Positions 1-6,962 of a stretch of DNA of 30,749 bases are shown here, piece after piece. The position numbers and the translations under genes are program-made. The stretch is from Pseudomonadota bacterium (GTDB lineage: Bacteria; Pseudomonadota; Gammaproteobacteria; Steroidobacterales; Steroidobacteraceae). The stretch lies in assembly GCA_023423935.1 (NCBI GenBank), contig JAFAEQ010000032.1:1-30749 (forward strand). Reading direction: 5' to 3'. Within the stretch, counting starts at the first letter, position 1; each line of letters opens with the position of its first letter. The notes under the pieces were generated by a model, which was not told where the DNA came from, did no database searches, and saw only the letters and a list, made by a program, of their open reading frames with translations.

Positions 1-53
1 GCCCCCTCCGCCGGCCTTTCCGGCAACTACGGAGCGTAAGTGCTGTCCGGCGC

Positions 54-2225
54 TTACGGCGTGGCGGAGCTCTGCTCGGCGGCCTTGAGTTTGGTCAGAT
101 ACTGACCGCCCAATCCACTGAGGTCCGCCGCGATCTGTGCCGCTTCGGCGAGCGTCGGATCCGGGGTGTCGTTGCTGTTCAGTTCCGCGAGCTTCGCGAG
201 CGGCGGCAGGCCGTGAGCGGCGCGACGCGTGTTCTCGCGAGCCAGACGTTCTTTCTCCATCTGCTCGCGTTCGGCGATGCGCTTCTGCAGATTGAGAGAG
301 ACCTTCTTCTGCTGACGCACTTTCTCGAACGAGTCGAGATCTCCGAGCAGCGAAACGTAGTCCGCATCCTGCGCGATGCGCTGTTCATGCGCCTGCTCGA
401 GCGTGCTTACCAATTGCGTCAGTTGTGTCTCGCGGCCGAATTCGACCGGACGGATGCGATCCCAGGGCAGGGCGCTCTCGCGGGTGCTTTCACCGACTTC
501 CTCGGTGCTGATTGCGGTCGGCATCGAGATGTCGGGCTGCACACCGCGATGCTGCGTGCTCTCGCCCGTGACACGGTAATACTTGCCGATCGTGACCGTG
601 AGCTGACCGAAGCCCGGCTCGGGTCCGAGCGCGTAGCGATCGAGCGGGTAGAGGTTCTGAACGGAGCCTTTGCCGTAGGTCTGCTGACCCACGACCAGGC
701 CACGACCGTAGTCCTGGATTGCTGCAGCGAAGATCTCGGAAGCCGATGCGCTGAACCGATCGACCAGCACGATCATCGGGCCGTCCCAGGCGATCGTCGG
801 CTCCGGATCGTCGAGCACTTCGACGCGACCGCCGGTTTCACGCAATTGCACGATGGGACCACCGGGAATGAATAAGCCCGACAGTGCCGTGGCTTCGGTC
901 AGATGGCCGCCGCCGTTACCGCGTAAATCCATCACCAGTGCGTCCATGTGCTCCGCTTTGAGCTCATCCAGCAGCTTGCGCACATCGCGCGTGGTGCTGC
1001 GGTAATCCTTCTCGCCGGCGGCTCTCGCTTCGAAGTCCTGATAGAAGCTGGGCACGTTGATGACCCCGACCGTGAGTTCGCGGTCGCCTCGCTTCACCTT
1101 ACGCACTTCCTTGCGCGAGGCCTGGGCTTCGAGCGTCACTTTGTTGCGCGTCAGGAAAAGATGCTTCTCGGGCGAACCCGGGGCTGCTCCCGCAGGAAGG
1201 ATCTGCAGATGCACGACGGTGTTGATCTTGCCGCGGATCAGCTGCACGACGTCATCCAGTCGCCAGCCGACCACGTCGGTGATTTTGCCGCCCTTGCCTT
1301 CGCCGACGCCGATGATGCGGTCGTTGACGTTCAGCTGACCGCTTGCCGCGGCTGGGCCGCCGGGCAGCACGTTCAGCACAGTCACGTAGTCATCGATGAG
1401 TTGCAGCGAAGCGCCGATGCCTTCGTACGACAGGCTCATCTGGATCTTGTATTCCTCGGAATTGCGGGGCGAGAAATAGCTGGAATGCGGATCGAAGACA
1501 TGCGCGAAGGAGTTCATGAACACTTCGAAGATGTCATCGCTCGTCACCTGCTCGGTGCGCTTGAGCACGCGCTCATAGCGCTTCTGCAGGACATCGCGCG
1601 TCTCGCTCCAGGGCTTCTCGGTCAGCATCAACGAAACCGCATCGTTCTTGACGCGCTGACGCCAGATCTCGTTCAGGTCGGCCTCAGTCTTGGCCCAAGG
1701 CGCTTTACTGCGGTCGAACTCGAAATATTCGTCGACCGTGAAATCGGGTTCGCTCTTCAGCAGCTGCAACGCATACGAGATGCGCTCGCGATTGCGTTGC
1801 TGAAAACGATTGAACATGGCAAACACGGGCTCGAGCTTGCCCGACACGACCGCATCGTCCAGCTGATAGCGATAGCGTTCGAACTCGGCGATGTCGCTCG
1901 CGAGGAAATAGCTGCGACCGCCGTCGAGCTGCTCGATGAAGCGATCGAGGACGAGCGAGGAGACCGGATCGTTGATCGGCGACTGACGATAATGCGAACG
2001 CTCGATGACATTGCTTACGAGCTTGCTGACGCGCCGCTGACGTTCGGTGGGACTCAGATCCTGAGTCGAAGCGGTAGCAACCGCATTCGCCACCGGAGTC
2101 TGGGCGGTACCTGCCAACAGGGCGCAGGCAACCAGAAGTGCGGGAAGGCTGACGAAGAGACTGAACCGGCGCGGCGGTGAGGCCTGGACGTTGGGGCGGA
2201 TGTCGCGCGAGGGCTGCTGATACAC
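54..2225 (-). CDS. prc: Tail-specific (C-terminal processing) periplasmic protease Prc
   Basis: A 723-residue serine protease of family S41 that trims or degrades periplasmic proteins from their C-termini. An N-terminal basic stretch and hydrophobic segment (about residues 20-47) form a signal peptide or anchor. A PDZ region lies near residues 255-345, followed by the S41 core. The motif SASASEIF followed 25 residues after its catalytic serine by TYGKGSVQ gives the Ser/Lys dyad, here S494 and K519. The C-terminal part (about 590-700) is the helical DUF3340-type extension with many charged residues, as in Escherichia Prc. The start is GTG at 2223-2225, with AGGA about 10 bases upstream; no ATG is in a better place. 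The gene reads toward the left edge of the window and has no same-strand neighbour close by. The family call is very secure; its substrates are not visible. Confidence 0.95.
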   Translation of the reverse strand: MYQQPSRDIRPNVQASPPRRFSLFVSLPALLVACALLAGTAQTPVANAVATASTQDLSPTERQRRVSKLVSNVIERSHYRQSPINDPVSSLVLDRFIEQLDGGRSYFLASDIAEFERYRYQLDDAVVSGKLEPVFAMFNRFQQRNRERISYALQLLKSEPDFTVDEYFEFDRSKAPWAKTEADLNEIWRQRVKNDAVSLMLTEKPWSETRDVLQKRYERVLKRTEQVTSDDIFEVFMNSFAHVFDPHSSYFSPRNSEEYKIQMSLSYEGIGASLQLIDDYVTVLNVLPGGPAAASGQLNVNDRIIGVGEGKGGKITDVVGWRLDDVVQLIRGKINTVVHLQILPAGAAPGSPEKHLFLTRNKVTLEAQASRKEVRKVKRGDRELTVGVINVPSFYQDFEARAAGEKDYRSTTRDVRKLLDELKAEHMDALVMDLRGNGGGHLTEATALSGLFIPGGPIVQLRETGGRVEVLDDPEPTIAWDGPMIVLVDRFSASASEIFAAAIQDYGRGLVVGQQTYGKGSVQNLYPLDRYALGPEPGFGQLTVTIGKYYRVTGESTQHRGVQPDISMPTAISTEEVGESTRESALPWDRIRPVEFGRETQLTQLVSTLEQAHEQRIAQDADYVSLLGDLDSFEKVRQQKKVSLNLQKRIAEREQMEKERLARENTRRAAHGLPPLAKLAELNSNDTPDPTLAEAAQIAADLSGLGGQYLTKLKAAEQSSATP

Positions 2226-2574
2226 TGTTTCACATCCTCATCTAAGGGGCCAACGCTTGTGCCGGCTCCGGTGTTTCTCGAACGTTACGTTACGGCTCGG
2301 CTCGGCCGCAACTCAAGTCAGCTCGTGGGGACAAAGCAGGCAAACGGTCGGATGAAGGGTGCCTCGCCCTTTTGGCCATCATCCTGCCCCTGCAGGTCGT
2401 AAGCCCGTGACGTCCGACGCATTTAATGGGGTCATTACCGGCCGCCAATCAAGGGTAGCCATGCTGGGCATGAACACGAAAGAATCCGATCCGCAAAAAC
2501 TCGACGGAGTTCGCCGCCACTGCCCGTCGTCCTCATTACATGAGATTCGCCCCGCGGGTTCCGGGAGATCGCTG
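2226..2574. other. 349-bp spacer between divergent prc and a small membrane protein gene
   Basis: No gene is called here. It must contain the prc promoter (reading left) and that of the small membrane protein (reading right), but I see no clear -35/-10 pair. Short tandem repeats occur near 2283-2308 (ACGTT and CGGCT units). A short hairpin with arms AAGGGTG and CGCCCTT at 2355-2371, followed by TT, resembles a weak rightward terminator, yet no rightward gene precedes it. An open frame runs from 2359 into the following gene but lacks a ribosome site and membrane-protein character. Confidence 0.5.
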
Positions 2575-2862
2575 ATGCGTCCGTTTGCTGTCCTCAATGC
2601 CATCCTGTTCGGCTCTGCAGCCGCCATCACATTCGGACTGTTCGCGGTGCTGTTCATATATCTGGTGCTGCAGGGCCGCCATCCTCAGCTCGCCGCGGAG
2701 TTCGGGCCTCTCATGCGCAGCGGCGGGCTGTTTGCGGTGCTCTCGGTCGCATCCGGTCTGAGCCTGTATGCCACGCTGAAGTCGGTGCATTGGAGGCACG
2801 TCGCACAAAGCGCAATGTGGCTCGCACTGTTCGCGACCATTGCTTTGTACTGGCCCCGCTGA
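2575..2862 (+). CDS. Small three-helix inner-membrane protein, function unknown
   Basis: A 95-residue hydrophobic protein that I do not recognise. Three membrane segments are visible: about residues 3-29 (VLNAILFGSAAAITFGLF and on), 44-64 around GGLFAVLSVASGLSLYA, and 74-92 around AMWLALFATIALYW, with short polar links that include a basic HWRH stretch. The ATG at 2575 is chosen because GGGAG lies about 8 bases upstream and the hydrophobic protein begins right there. The same frame is open back to 2359, but those 72 extra residues are polar and low in structure. It stands alone on this strand, divergent from prc. Small size, membrane character and the good ribosome site support a real gene; no function can be given. 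Confidence 0.72.
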   Translation: MRPFAVLNAILFGSAAAITFGLFAVLFIYLVLQGRHPQLAAEFGPLMRSGGLFAVLSVASGLSLYATLKSVHWRHVAQSAMWLALFATIALYWPR

Positions 2863-2975
2863 GTCAGGGACCATGAGGGAAAGCCTCAAACCGTGGTGCG
2901 GTCGGGGCTTGGAAGGTCGTTAGAAGCCGCTGCGCAATCGGGATGTAGGGCGGGAGCTACAGACGATTCGGTCAA

Positions 2976-3194
2976 TCAACGACGCGGCACGCGTTCCCAC
3001 GCGTTGCGGCGCTCAAACGTTCCCGAGTTGTAGGGATCGAAACCTTTCGACTTTGCCGGATCGGCAGAAACTGCCGCAGGACGTTTTGCGGTCGCAGCGG
3101 GCTTCGCAGGAGCGATAGCAGCCGGAGGTACCGCAGTCGGCTCCTCGTACTCTTCGCGTTCGTCGGCTCCGCCGAACCATTTGGCGAACCACAT
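2976..3194 (-). CDS. Small conserved-looking hypothetical protein with AWERV C-terminal motif
   Basis: A 72-residue soluble protein. It starts with a short aromatic/basic head (MWFAKWFGG), continues with an acidic stretch (ADEREEYEE), then a proline/alanine/lysine-rich linker (about 19-47), and ends in a compact tail, FDPYNSGTFERRNAWERV, closed by Pro-Arg-Arg. A tail of this type (an NSG segment, then an aromatic residue and a W-E/D-R-V/I block before a basic end) is one I associate with short uncharacterised proteobacterial proteins, but I cannot confirm a family name. The ATG at 3192-3194 has GGAAAG about 6 bases upstream. It follows the next minus-strand gene by about 160 bases. Function unknown. 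Confidence 0.7.
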   Translation of the reverse strand: MWFAKWFGGADEREEYEEPTAVPPAAIAPAKPAATAKRPAAVSADPAKSKGFDPYNSGTFERRNAWERVPRR

Positions 3195-3283
3195 ATGAGC
3201 TTTCCGATCGTCAGGTGAAATTCCAAGCAGAATCTGCTTGTTGTCGATCGGAGCTTACAGGCCGCATTGAGAAGTAAAAGCGC

Positions 3284-3311
3284 GCGATCTGCGATCTGTG
3301 ATCGGGATCAC
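3284..3311 (+). repeat. Short heptanucleotide array (GCGATCT type)
   Basis: Two exact copies of GCGATCT (3284-3290, 3291-3297) are followed in the same 7-base phase by GTGATCG and GGATCAC. The array lies in the spacer between two minus-strand small genes. It belongs to the group of 7-base arrays found in several spacers of this window. Confidence 0.6.
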
Positions 3312-3353
3312 GTTCGATGCGGGGCGTTTGTGCCTGCCGACTTTCTTGCCAGT

Positions 3354-3773
3354 TCAGTCGAGCGATACGCGCGGCTCGATGCGTCGCTCGTGGTGGGTCC
3401 GCGGATCGCGCCGAGGTGCGGCTTGCGGCGGCTGTTCGACAGGTGCGGAGGGGCGACGCAGGAAGAGGAGCCTCACGAGCGAGACCAGGATGAGCGGGCC
3501 GCAAGCCAGGCCCCATGTCCGCACGGACCCCGTGGCGAGGTCGCCGAAGAAGTCGCCGTAGAAGCTGCCGAGCGTGCCGCTCGTTGGACCGGCACCGTAA
3601 GGGCCGAGCAGCGTGCCTCCGACCCAGAAGATCAGGGCGGGAAGCACGAACAATCCAAGCGCCAGCAGCAGGCTCGCCAGGATCAGTTCGAATCGCGCTC
3701 GCGAATGCTGAGGCGCTTCCGGGTTTTCGACATCGGTCGGCATAGGGAAATGTGTCTGTTCGGGCGCGCGCAT
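3354..3773 (-). CDS. Two-helix membrane protein, function unknown
   Basis: A 139-residue protein with a polar N-terminus (about 28 residues), a strong hydrophobic segment (LILASLLLALGLFVLPALIFW, about 30-50), a glycine-rich loop (GGTLLGPYGAGPTSG, then FYGDFFGDLATGS), a second membrane segment around LACGPLILVSLVRLLFL (about 86-105), and a proline/arginine-rich tail. I do not recognise the family. The frame is open upstream to a TTG at 3800. The ATG at 3771-3773 is preferred, with GAG 9 bases upstream, while an ATG at 3741-3743 is also possible and has no visible ribosome site. It is divergent from the oxidoreductase gene at 3842, and their 5' ends are about 70 bases apart, so the two probably share a control region. 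Confidence 0.68.
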   Translation of the reverse strand: MRAPEQTHFPMPTDVENPEAPQHSRARFELILASLLLALGLFVLPALIFWVGGTLLGPYGAGPTSGTLGSFYGDFFGDLATGSVRTWGLACGPLILVSLVRLLFLRRPSAPVEQPPQAAPRRDPRTHHERRIEPRVSLD

Positions 3774-3841
3774 CTTGGCCGCTCGGAGTCGGTGTCGCAA
3801 CAGTTATCATCGCGCGCTCTGACAAGACACCGGAGTCCGAC

Positions 3842-4810
3842 ATGAGCCCGACCGCATCGTCATCGTCCCTGCTGCGAACCGCAGTCGTGGGTGTCGGCTA
3901 TCTCGGACGATTCCATGCGCAGAAGTACGCGCAGCTCCCGGGCTCGCAGCTGATAGCGGTCGCGGATGCCAGCGCCGAAGCCGCGGCACGCGTTGCGCAG
4001 GAACTGCACGTCGAAGCCGTGAGCGATTATCGCGACCTCTTCGGACGCGTGGATGCGATCAGCATTGCGGTGCCGACGCCGATGCATCATGAGATCGCCT
4101 GCGCTGCGCTCGAACGCGGCATCCATGTTCTCGTCGAGAAGCCGATCGCAACGACGGTCGCCGAGGCGCAGGAGATGGTGGCGACCGCAAGAAAACACCG
4201 ACGAGTGCTGCAGGTCGGTCACCTGGAGCGTTTCAATCCGGCCATCGTCTCGGCAGTGCAGCGCATGACAGCGCCACGTTTCGTCGAGTCGCATCGTCTG
4301 GCGCCTTTCAAGCAGCGCGGGACCGATGTGAGTGTAGTGCTCGATCTGATGATTCACGACATCGATCTGATTCAGGAGCTGGTGGGCGAACCGATCGAAA
4401 GTATCGATGCGGTTGGCGCTCAGGTGTTCTCGGGCGAGATCGACATCGTGAATGCACGGATCCGATTCAAAGGCGGTTGCGTCGCGAACACGACGGCGAG
4501 CCGCGTCAGCATGAAGCAGGAGCGCAAGATCCGCCTGTTCCAGGACGATGCCTATCTGTCGATCGACATGCAGCAGAAGATTCTGACGGTCATACGCAAG
4601 AAGGACGCTGCACCGGTGGAGTCTCCCGCGCAGGTGTCGATCGAAGAGGAATCCTTCGATCAGGGCGATGCGTTGCGCGATGAAATTGCTGCGTTTCTGA
4701 AGGCGATTCAGGACGGAACCGAACCGGTGGTCACTGGAGAGGATGGACTGCGCGCGCTGGAGACGGCGATCAAGATCGCCGAGCTCGTGCAGCAAAGCGC
4801 GGCCAAATAG
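3842..4810 (+). CDS. Gfo/Idh/MocA-family NAD(P)-dependent oxidoreductase
   Basis: A 322-residue cytosolic oxidoreductase. The N-terminal Rossmann domain has the nucleotide-binding glycine motif GVGYLG (residues 17-22) and the family signature EKP with catalytic lysine K100. The C-terminal alpha/beta domain contains HLERFNP and the MIHDIDLI segment, whose histidine is usual in the active site. Members oxidise or reduce sugar or inositol hydroxyls. Proteins with this kind of start (VGxGYLGxxHAxKY) occur beside lpx genes in some proteobacteria, and some are UDP-GlcNAc 3-dehydrogenases (GnnA type), but no lpx or aminotransferase partner is here, so the substrate is open. The ATG at 3842 follows CCGGAG by 7 bases and is preferred to an upstream in-frame start at 3752. 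The gene ends 3 bases before the stop of the convergent protease gene. Confidence 0.9.
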   Translation: MSPTASSSSLLRTAVVGVGYLGRFHAQKYAQLPGSQLIAVADASAEAAARVAQELHVEAVSDYRDLFGRVDAISIAVPTPMHHEIACAALERGIHVLVEKPIATTVAEAQEMVATARKHRRVLQVGHLERFNPAIVSAVQRMTAPRFVESHRLAPFKQRGTDVSVVLDLMIHDIDLIQELVGEPIESIDAVGAQVFSGEIDIVNARIRFKGGCVANTTASRVSMKQERKIRLFQDDAYLSIDMQQKILTVIRKKDAAPVESPAQVSIEEESFDQGDALRDEIAAFLKAIQDGTEPVVTGEDGLRALETAIKIAELVQQSAAK

Positions 4811-4813
4811 GAC

Positions 4814-6061
4814 TCATTCCAGCCGCTGCGACAGGGTCGATCGCTCGAGCGATTTGAGGGGTCGTCCCGCGATCTTCGTCGCGATCTTCTGCAATCGCTC
4901 CAGCGACACCTCCCCACGGCCGGCCGCCAGCTCGCGTGCCACGTCATCCAGGCTGGCTTTGCCGGAAGTGACGCTGCGAATCTCCTTGTCGACGGCCTTC
5001 AATGCAATGACCGCGCGCGCCGTAGTCGCGCCCGAAGAACCGTCGACGAACAGGCTCGGGGAGCGCCGCGCCCATTCCTGCATCCGACGCATGGCTTCCT
5101 CGTAACGCTGCTGGCCGATTCCACCGGAGCGATGCAGTGTTTCCAGCGAGTAGTACTCTGCGAACCCCTCGACGATCCAGTCGCTTTCTTCATCGCCGCG
5201 CAGCCCCATCGCGACATGCACGATCTCGTGCAGCAACGTGCTCGTGCGGTTTTCGCTGATCAACGGCCGATCGGCATGCAGGAACAAGGACGAGGGTCCG
5301 GATAAGCCACCGCGCCACATCGGATCGCCCGCGGTCGCTACGAGCAGCCGCCGAGGAAAATCCGGAAACACCTGAAGCAGCGGGGGTAAATTCCAGTTCA
5401 GAAATGCGAGCACATCCTGACGGCGTGCATTGTTGCCGGTCGGGGCCGCGACGATCGTTTGAACGCCAGCGATGATCTCACTGCGCTTGCCTAGTTTGCC
5501 GATCAGGATCCAGCCCGCAGGCCGATCGAATCGACGCTTCGGGTCGTCGATCACCCAGCGATCCTGCGACGGTTGAAAGGGGGTTGCTGCTGTCCAGTCC
5601 GGCGGCAGCACCAACTCGAGCGTCGTATGCGACTGAAGCTTGCGCGCCGAGGTCACGCTCACTTTCGGAATCATCCGATCGGCACGCAACAGCGCCCAGT
5701 CGCGTGTGATCAGCGAATCGTAACGACCCTTGCTGCGCTCATGGTCGATCATGAAATCGTAGTTCAATCGCGAAAAGCGCCCTTGCGGGTACCAAGTGAC
5801 GGTCTTGTCTGCGATCTCGATTTTGTCGGTCGAGGCGAAACTGCGATGGCGTTGCGGATCGATCGTGAACGTGAGCTTGCGCGGCAGCATCTCGCCCGAA
5901 AGCTTGATCTCGACATGCATCGATTTCTGCGCGGGCCTGACTTCGGCGCGATAGTGCGTCTCGTAGGTGACCGGCGCCGTCGAAGCGAGCGCAGGACCGA
6001 TTGCCGCGAACGCGGCGAGCAGTGCGAGACAGCGAGGCAGGAACGATCTCATGAGACGCAT
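4814..6061 (-). CDS. Exported gluzincin-type zinc metalloprotease (M1/M61-like)
   Basis: A 415-residue protein beginning with a signal peptide (MRSFLPRCLALLAAF, with a likely cleavage after ALA near residue 27). The middle is beta-rich, like the N-terminal domain of M61 and M1 peptidases. The zinc site is HEIVH (H278, E279, H282), followed 16 residues later by E298 in VEGFAEYYS, which matches the downstream EGFA glutamate motif of gluzincins. The gap of 15 residues between HEXXH and that glutamate is shorter than the 18 usual in M1 enzymes. The protein is therefore probably a periplasmic aminopeptidase- or glycyl-peptidase-like enzyme; its substrate is unknown. The frame is open to a TTG at 6100. 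ATG at 6061 or 6052 places the signal peptide properly, though neither has a clear ribosome site. It is divergent from the heat-shock gene. Confidence 0.8.
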   Translation of the reverse strand: MRLMRSFLPRCLALLAAFAAIGPALASTAPVTYETHYRAEVRPAQKSMHVEIKLSGEMLPRKLTFTIDPQRHRSFASTDKIEIADKTVTWYPQGRFSRLNYDFMIDHERSKGRYDSLITRDWALLRADRMIPKVSVTSARKLQSHTTLELVLPPDWTAATPFQPSQDRWVIDDPKRRFDRPAGWILIGKLGKRSEIIAGVQTIVAAPTGNNARRQDVLAFLNWNLPPLLQVFPDFPRRLLVATAGDPMWRGGLSGPSSLFLHADRPLISENRTSTLLHEIVHVAMGLRGDEESDWIVEGFAEYYSLETLHRSGGIGQQRYEEAMRRMQEWARRSPSLFVDGSSGATTARAVIALKAVDKEIRSVTSGKASLDDVARELAAGRGEVSLERLQKIATKIAGRPLKSLERSTLSQRLE

Positions 6062-6108
6062 TTCACAAAGTGTAGCTGACGCGGGGCATTGCTTCGGCAA
6101 CGAACGAT

Positions 6109-6136
6109 CTTGAAATCATTCGGCAGGTCCACATGT
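6109..6136 (+). promoter_or_regulatory. Sigma-32 (heat-shock) type promoter for the Hsp20 gene
   Basis: CTTGAAA at 6109-6115 is an exact match to the known heat-shock -35 element. After 13 bases comes CCACATGT at 6129-6136, which matches the -10 consensus CCCCATnT at all but one fixed position. The element lies 55 bases before the start codon of a small heat-shock protein gene, as expected for RpoH control. Matching is by eye. Confidence 0.75.
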
Positions 6137-6190
6137 TTGCCGGCAAGAGGGTTCGCGCCCTTATCTGTCAAAACTTCAGGAGACCGGAAC

Positions 6191-6628
6191 ATGTTGCTTG
6201 CCCGTTATGAGCCCTGGACTGCGGTGAACCAGCTGCATCGCCAGATCAATCGTATCTTCGATGACCGCGCCGGGGCGAGTGCCGAGGCGACCGTCGCAGA
6301 TTGGATGCCTGCAGCCGATGTGCTCGAGTACGCAGATAAGTTCGTCCTCAAGCTGGATGTGCCGGGTGTGAATGCAAGCAGCATCGACATCACGCTGGAC
6401 CGGGGCGTGCTCACGGTCAGCGGGGAGCGTCCTGCAGAAATGACGGCGAAGGAAGTCGAGCGCAGTCGGCGCGAGCGCGTGTCCGGTCGCTTCCATCGGC
6501 GCTTCACGTTGCCGGATACGGTCGATGCAGCGGCAGTGCATGCAACGGGCCGCGACGGCGTGCTCGAGGTGACGATTCCGAAGCAGGCGAAGGCCAAGCC
6601 GCGACGCATCGAAGTCGCCTCTGCCTGA
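6191..6628 (+). CDS. Small heat-shock protein, Hsp20 / alpha-crystallin family
   Basis: A 145-residue ATP-independent holdase chaperone of the cytosol that keeps unfolding proteins soluble until DnaK/ClpB act. The N-terminal segment (about 1-36) carries the usual WTAVNQLHRQINRIFDD start seen in class A bacterial small heat-shock proteins. The alpha-crystallin domain follows at about 37-137, from WMPAADVLEYADKFVLKLDVPGV through GVLTVSGER to the GVLEVTIPK end strand. The C-terminal tail is short and basic. ATG at 6191 has AGGAG 8 bases upstream (6178-6182). It is preferred to the longer open frame starting at 6089, which would run through the promoter. A sigma-32 type promoter precedes the gene and an intrinsic terminator follows it, so it is probably a single-gene transcript induced by heat. 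Confidence 0.95.
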   Translation: MLLARYEPWTAVNQLHRQINRIFDDRAGASAEATVADWMPAADVLEYADKFVLKLDVPGVNASSIDITLDRGVLTVSGERPAEMTAKEVERSRRERVSGRFHRRFTLPDTVDAAAVHATGRDGVLEVTIPKQAKAKPRRIEVASA

Positions 6629-6655
6629 CGCAGGTCGACTGCTACTTTGAGGGTA

Positions 6656-6691
6656 AGCGGATCGCGGCGATGAGCTGCGATCCGCTCTTTT
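6656..6691 (+). terminator. Intrinsic terminator after the Hsp20 gene
   Basis: Perfect 10-bp arms AGCGGATCGC (6656-6665) and GCGATCCGCT (6677-6686) with an 11-base loop, followed by CTTTT. It lies 28 bases after the Hsp20 stop codon, so it should separate heat-shock transcription from prpC. Confidence 0.85.
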
Positions 6692-6718
6692 GGCCAGCAG
6701 GCTCGCTGAGTAACGCCA

Positions 6719-6734
6719 GGTCACACGTGTGACC
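6719..6734. promoter_or_regulatory. 16-bp perfect palindrome upstream of the prpB remnant
   Basis: GGTCACACGTGTGACC is a perfect dyad with a CACGTG centre. It lies between the Hsp20 terminator and the point where prpB similarity begins. It could be an operator for the prp genes or a scar at the deletion edge; no regulator gene is nearby to decide. Confidence 0.4.
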
Positions 6735-6741
6735 AAGGTGG

Positions 6742-6962
6742 CGGGGCCTTGCGAATATCACCGAGTCCGGCACGACCCCTTTGTTTACAATGAAGGAACT
6801 CGCCAATGCGGGCGTGCGCAGTGCGCTCAGTCCGCTGTGGGCATTTCCATAGAAGCGGATGCTCAATCGGATTCAGAGGCGCACCGAGCGCTTGATGTGC
6901 TCCGATACCACGATGACGAAAGCAAGCTGGATGAGCTGTCTGGCAAAGGGGGAGAGCGATGA
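6742..6962 (+). pseudogene. prpB: Decayed 3' remnant of prpB (2-methylisocitrate lyase)
   Basis: Translation in the frame from 6748 reads LANITESGTTPLF, then TMKELANAGVRSALSPLWAF. This lines up with the PrpB segment that in Escherichia coli reads LANITEFGATPLF, then TTDELRSAHVAMALYPLSAF. The frame is broken by TAG at 6850-6852. Similarity resumes in another frame from about 6870 with RALDVLRYHDDESKLDELSGKGGER, like the PrpB end (LYESINYYQYEEKLDDLF type), and stops at TGA 6960-6962. About 15-20 residues between the blocks are missing, as is roughly the first two-thirds of the gene, including the active site. The stop overlaps the prpC start as ATGA, the remains of a prpB-prpC junction with translational coupling. 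The family match is from memory and by eye, but two independent blocks in the right order beside prpC make it strong. Confidence 0.85.

Noticed and set aside
2355..2373. Rightward terminator hairpin
   Set aside because: Short stem with one wobble pair, weak T run and no upstream rightward gene.
2359..2574. 72-residue N-terminal extension of the small membrane protein
   Set aside because: Polar, no ribosome site at its start, while ATG 2575 has one and begins the hydrophobic protein.
6729..6962. 77-codon gene starting at GTG 6729
   Set aside because: Only its last third resembles anything (PrpB C-terminus) and the PrpB match before it is in another frame; it is better explained as a pseudogene.
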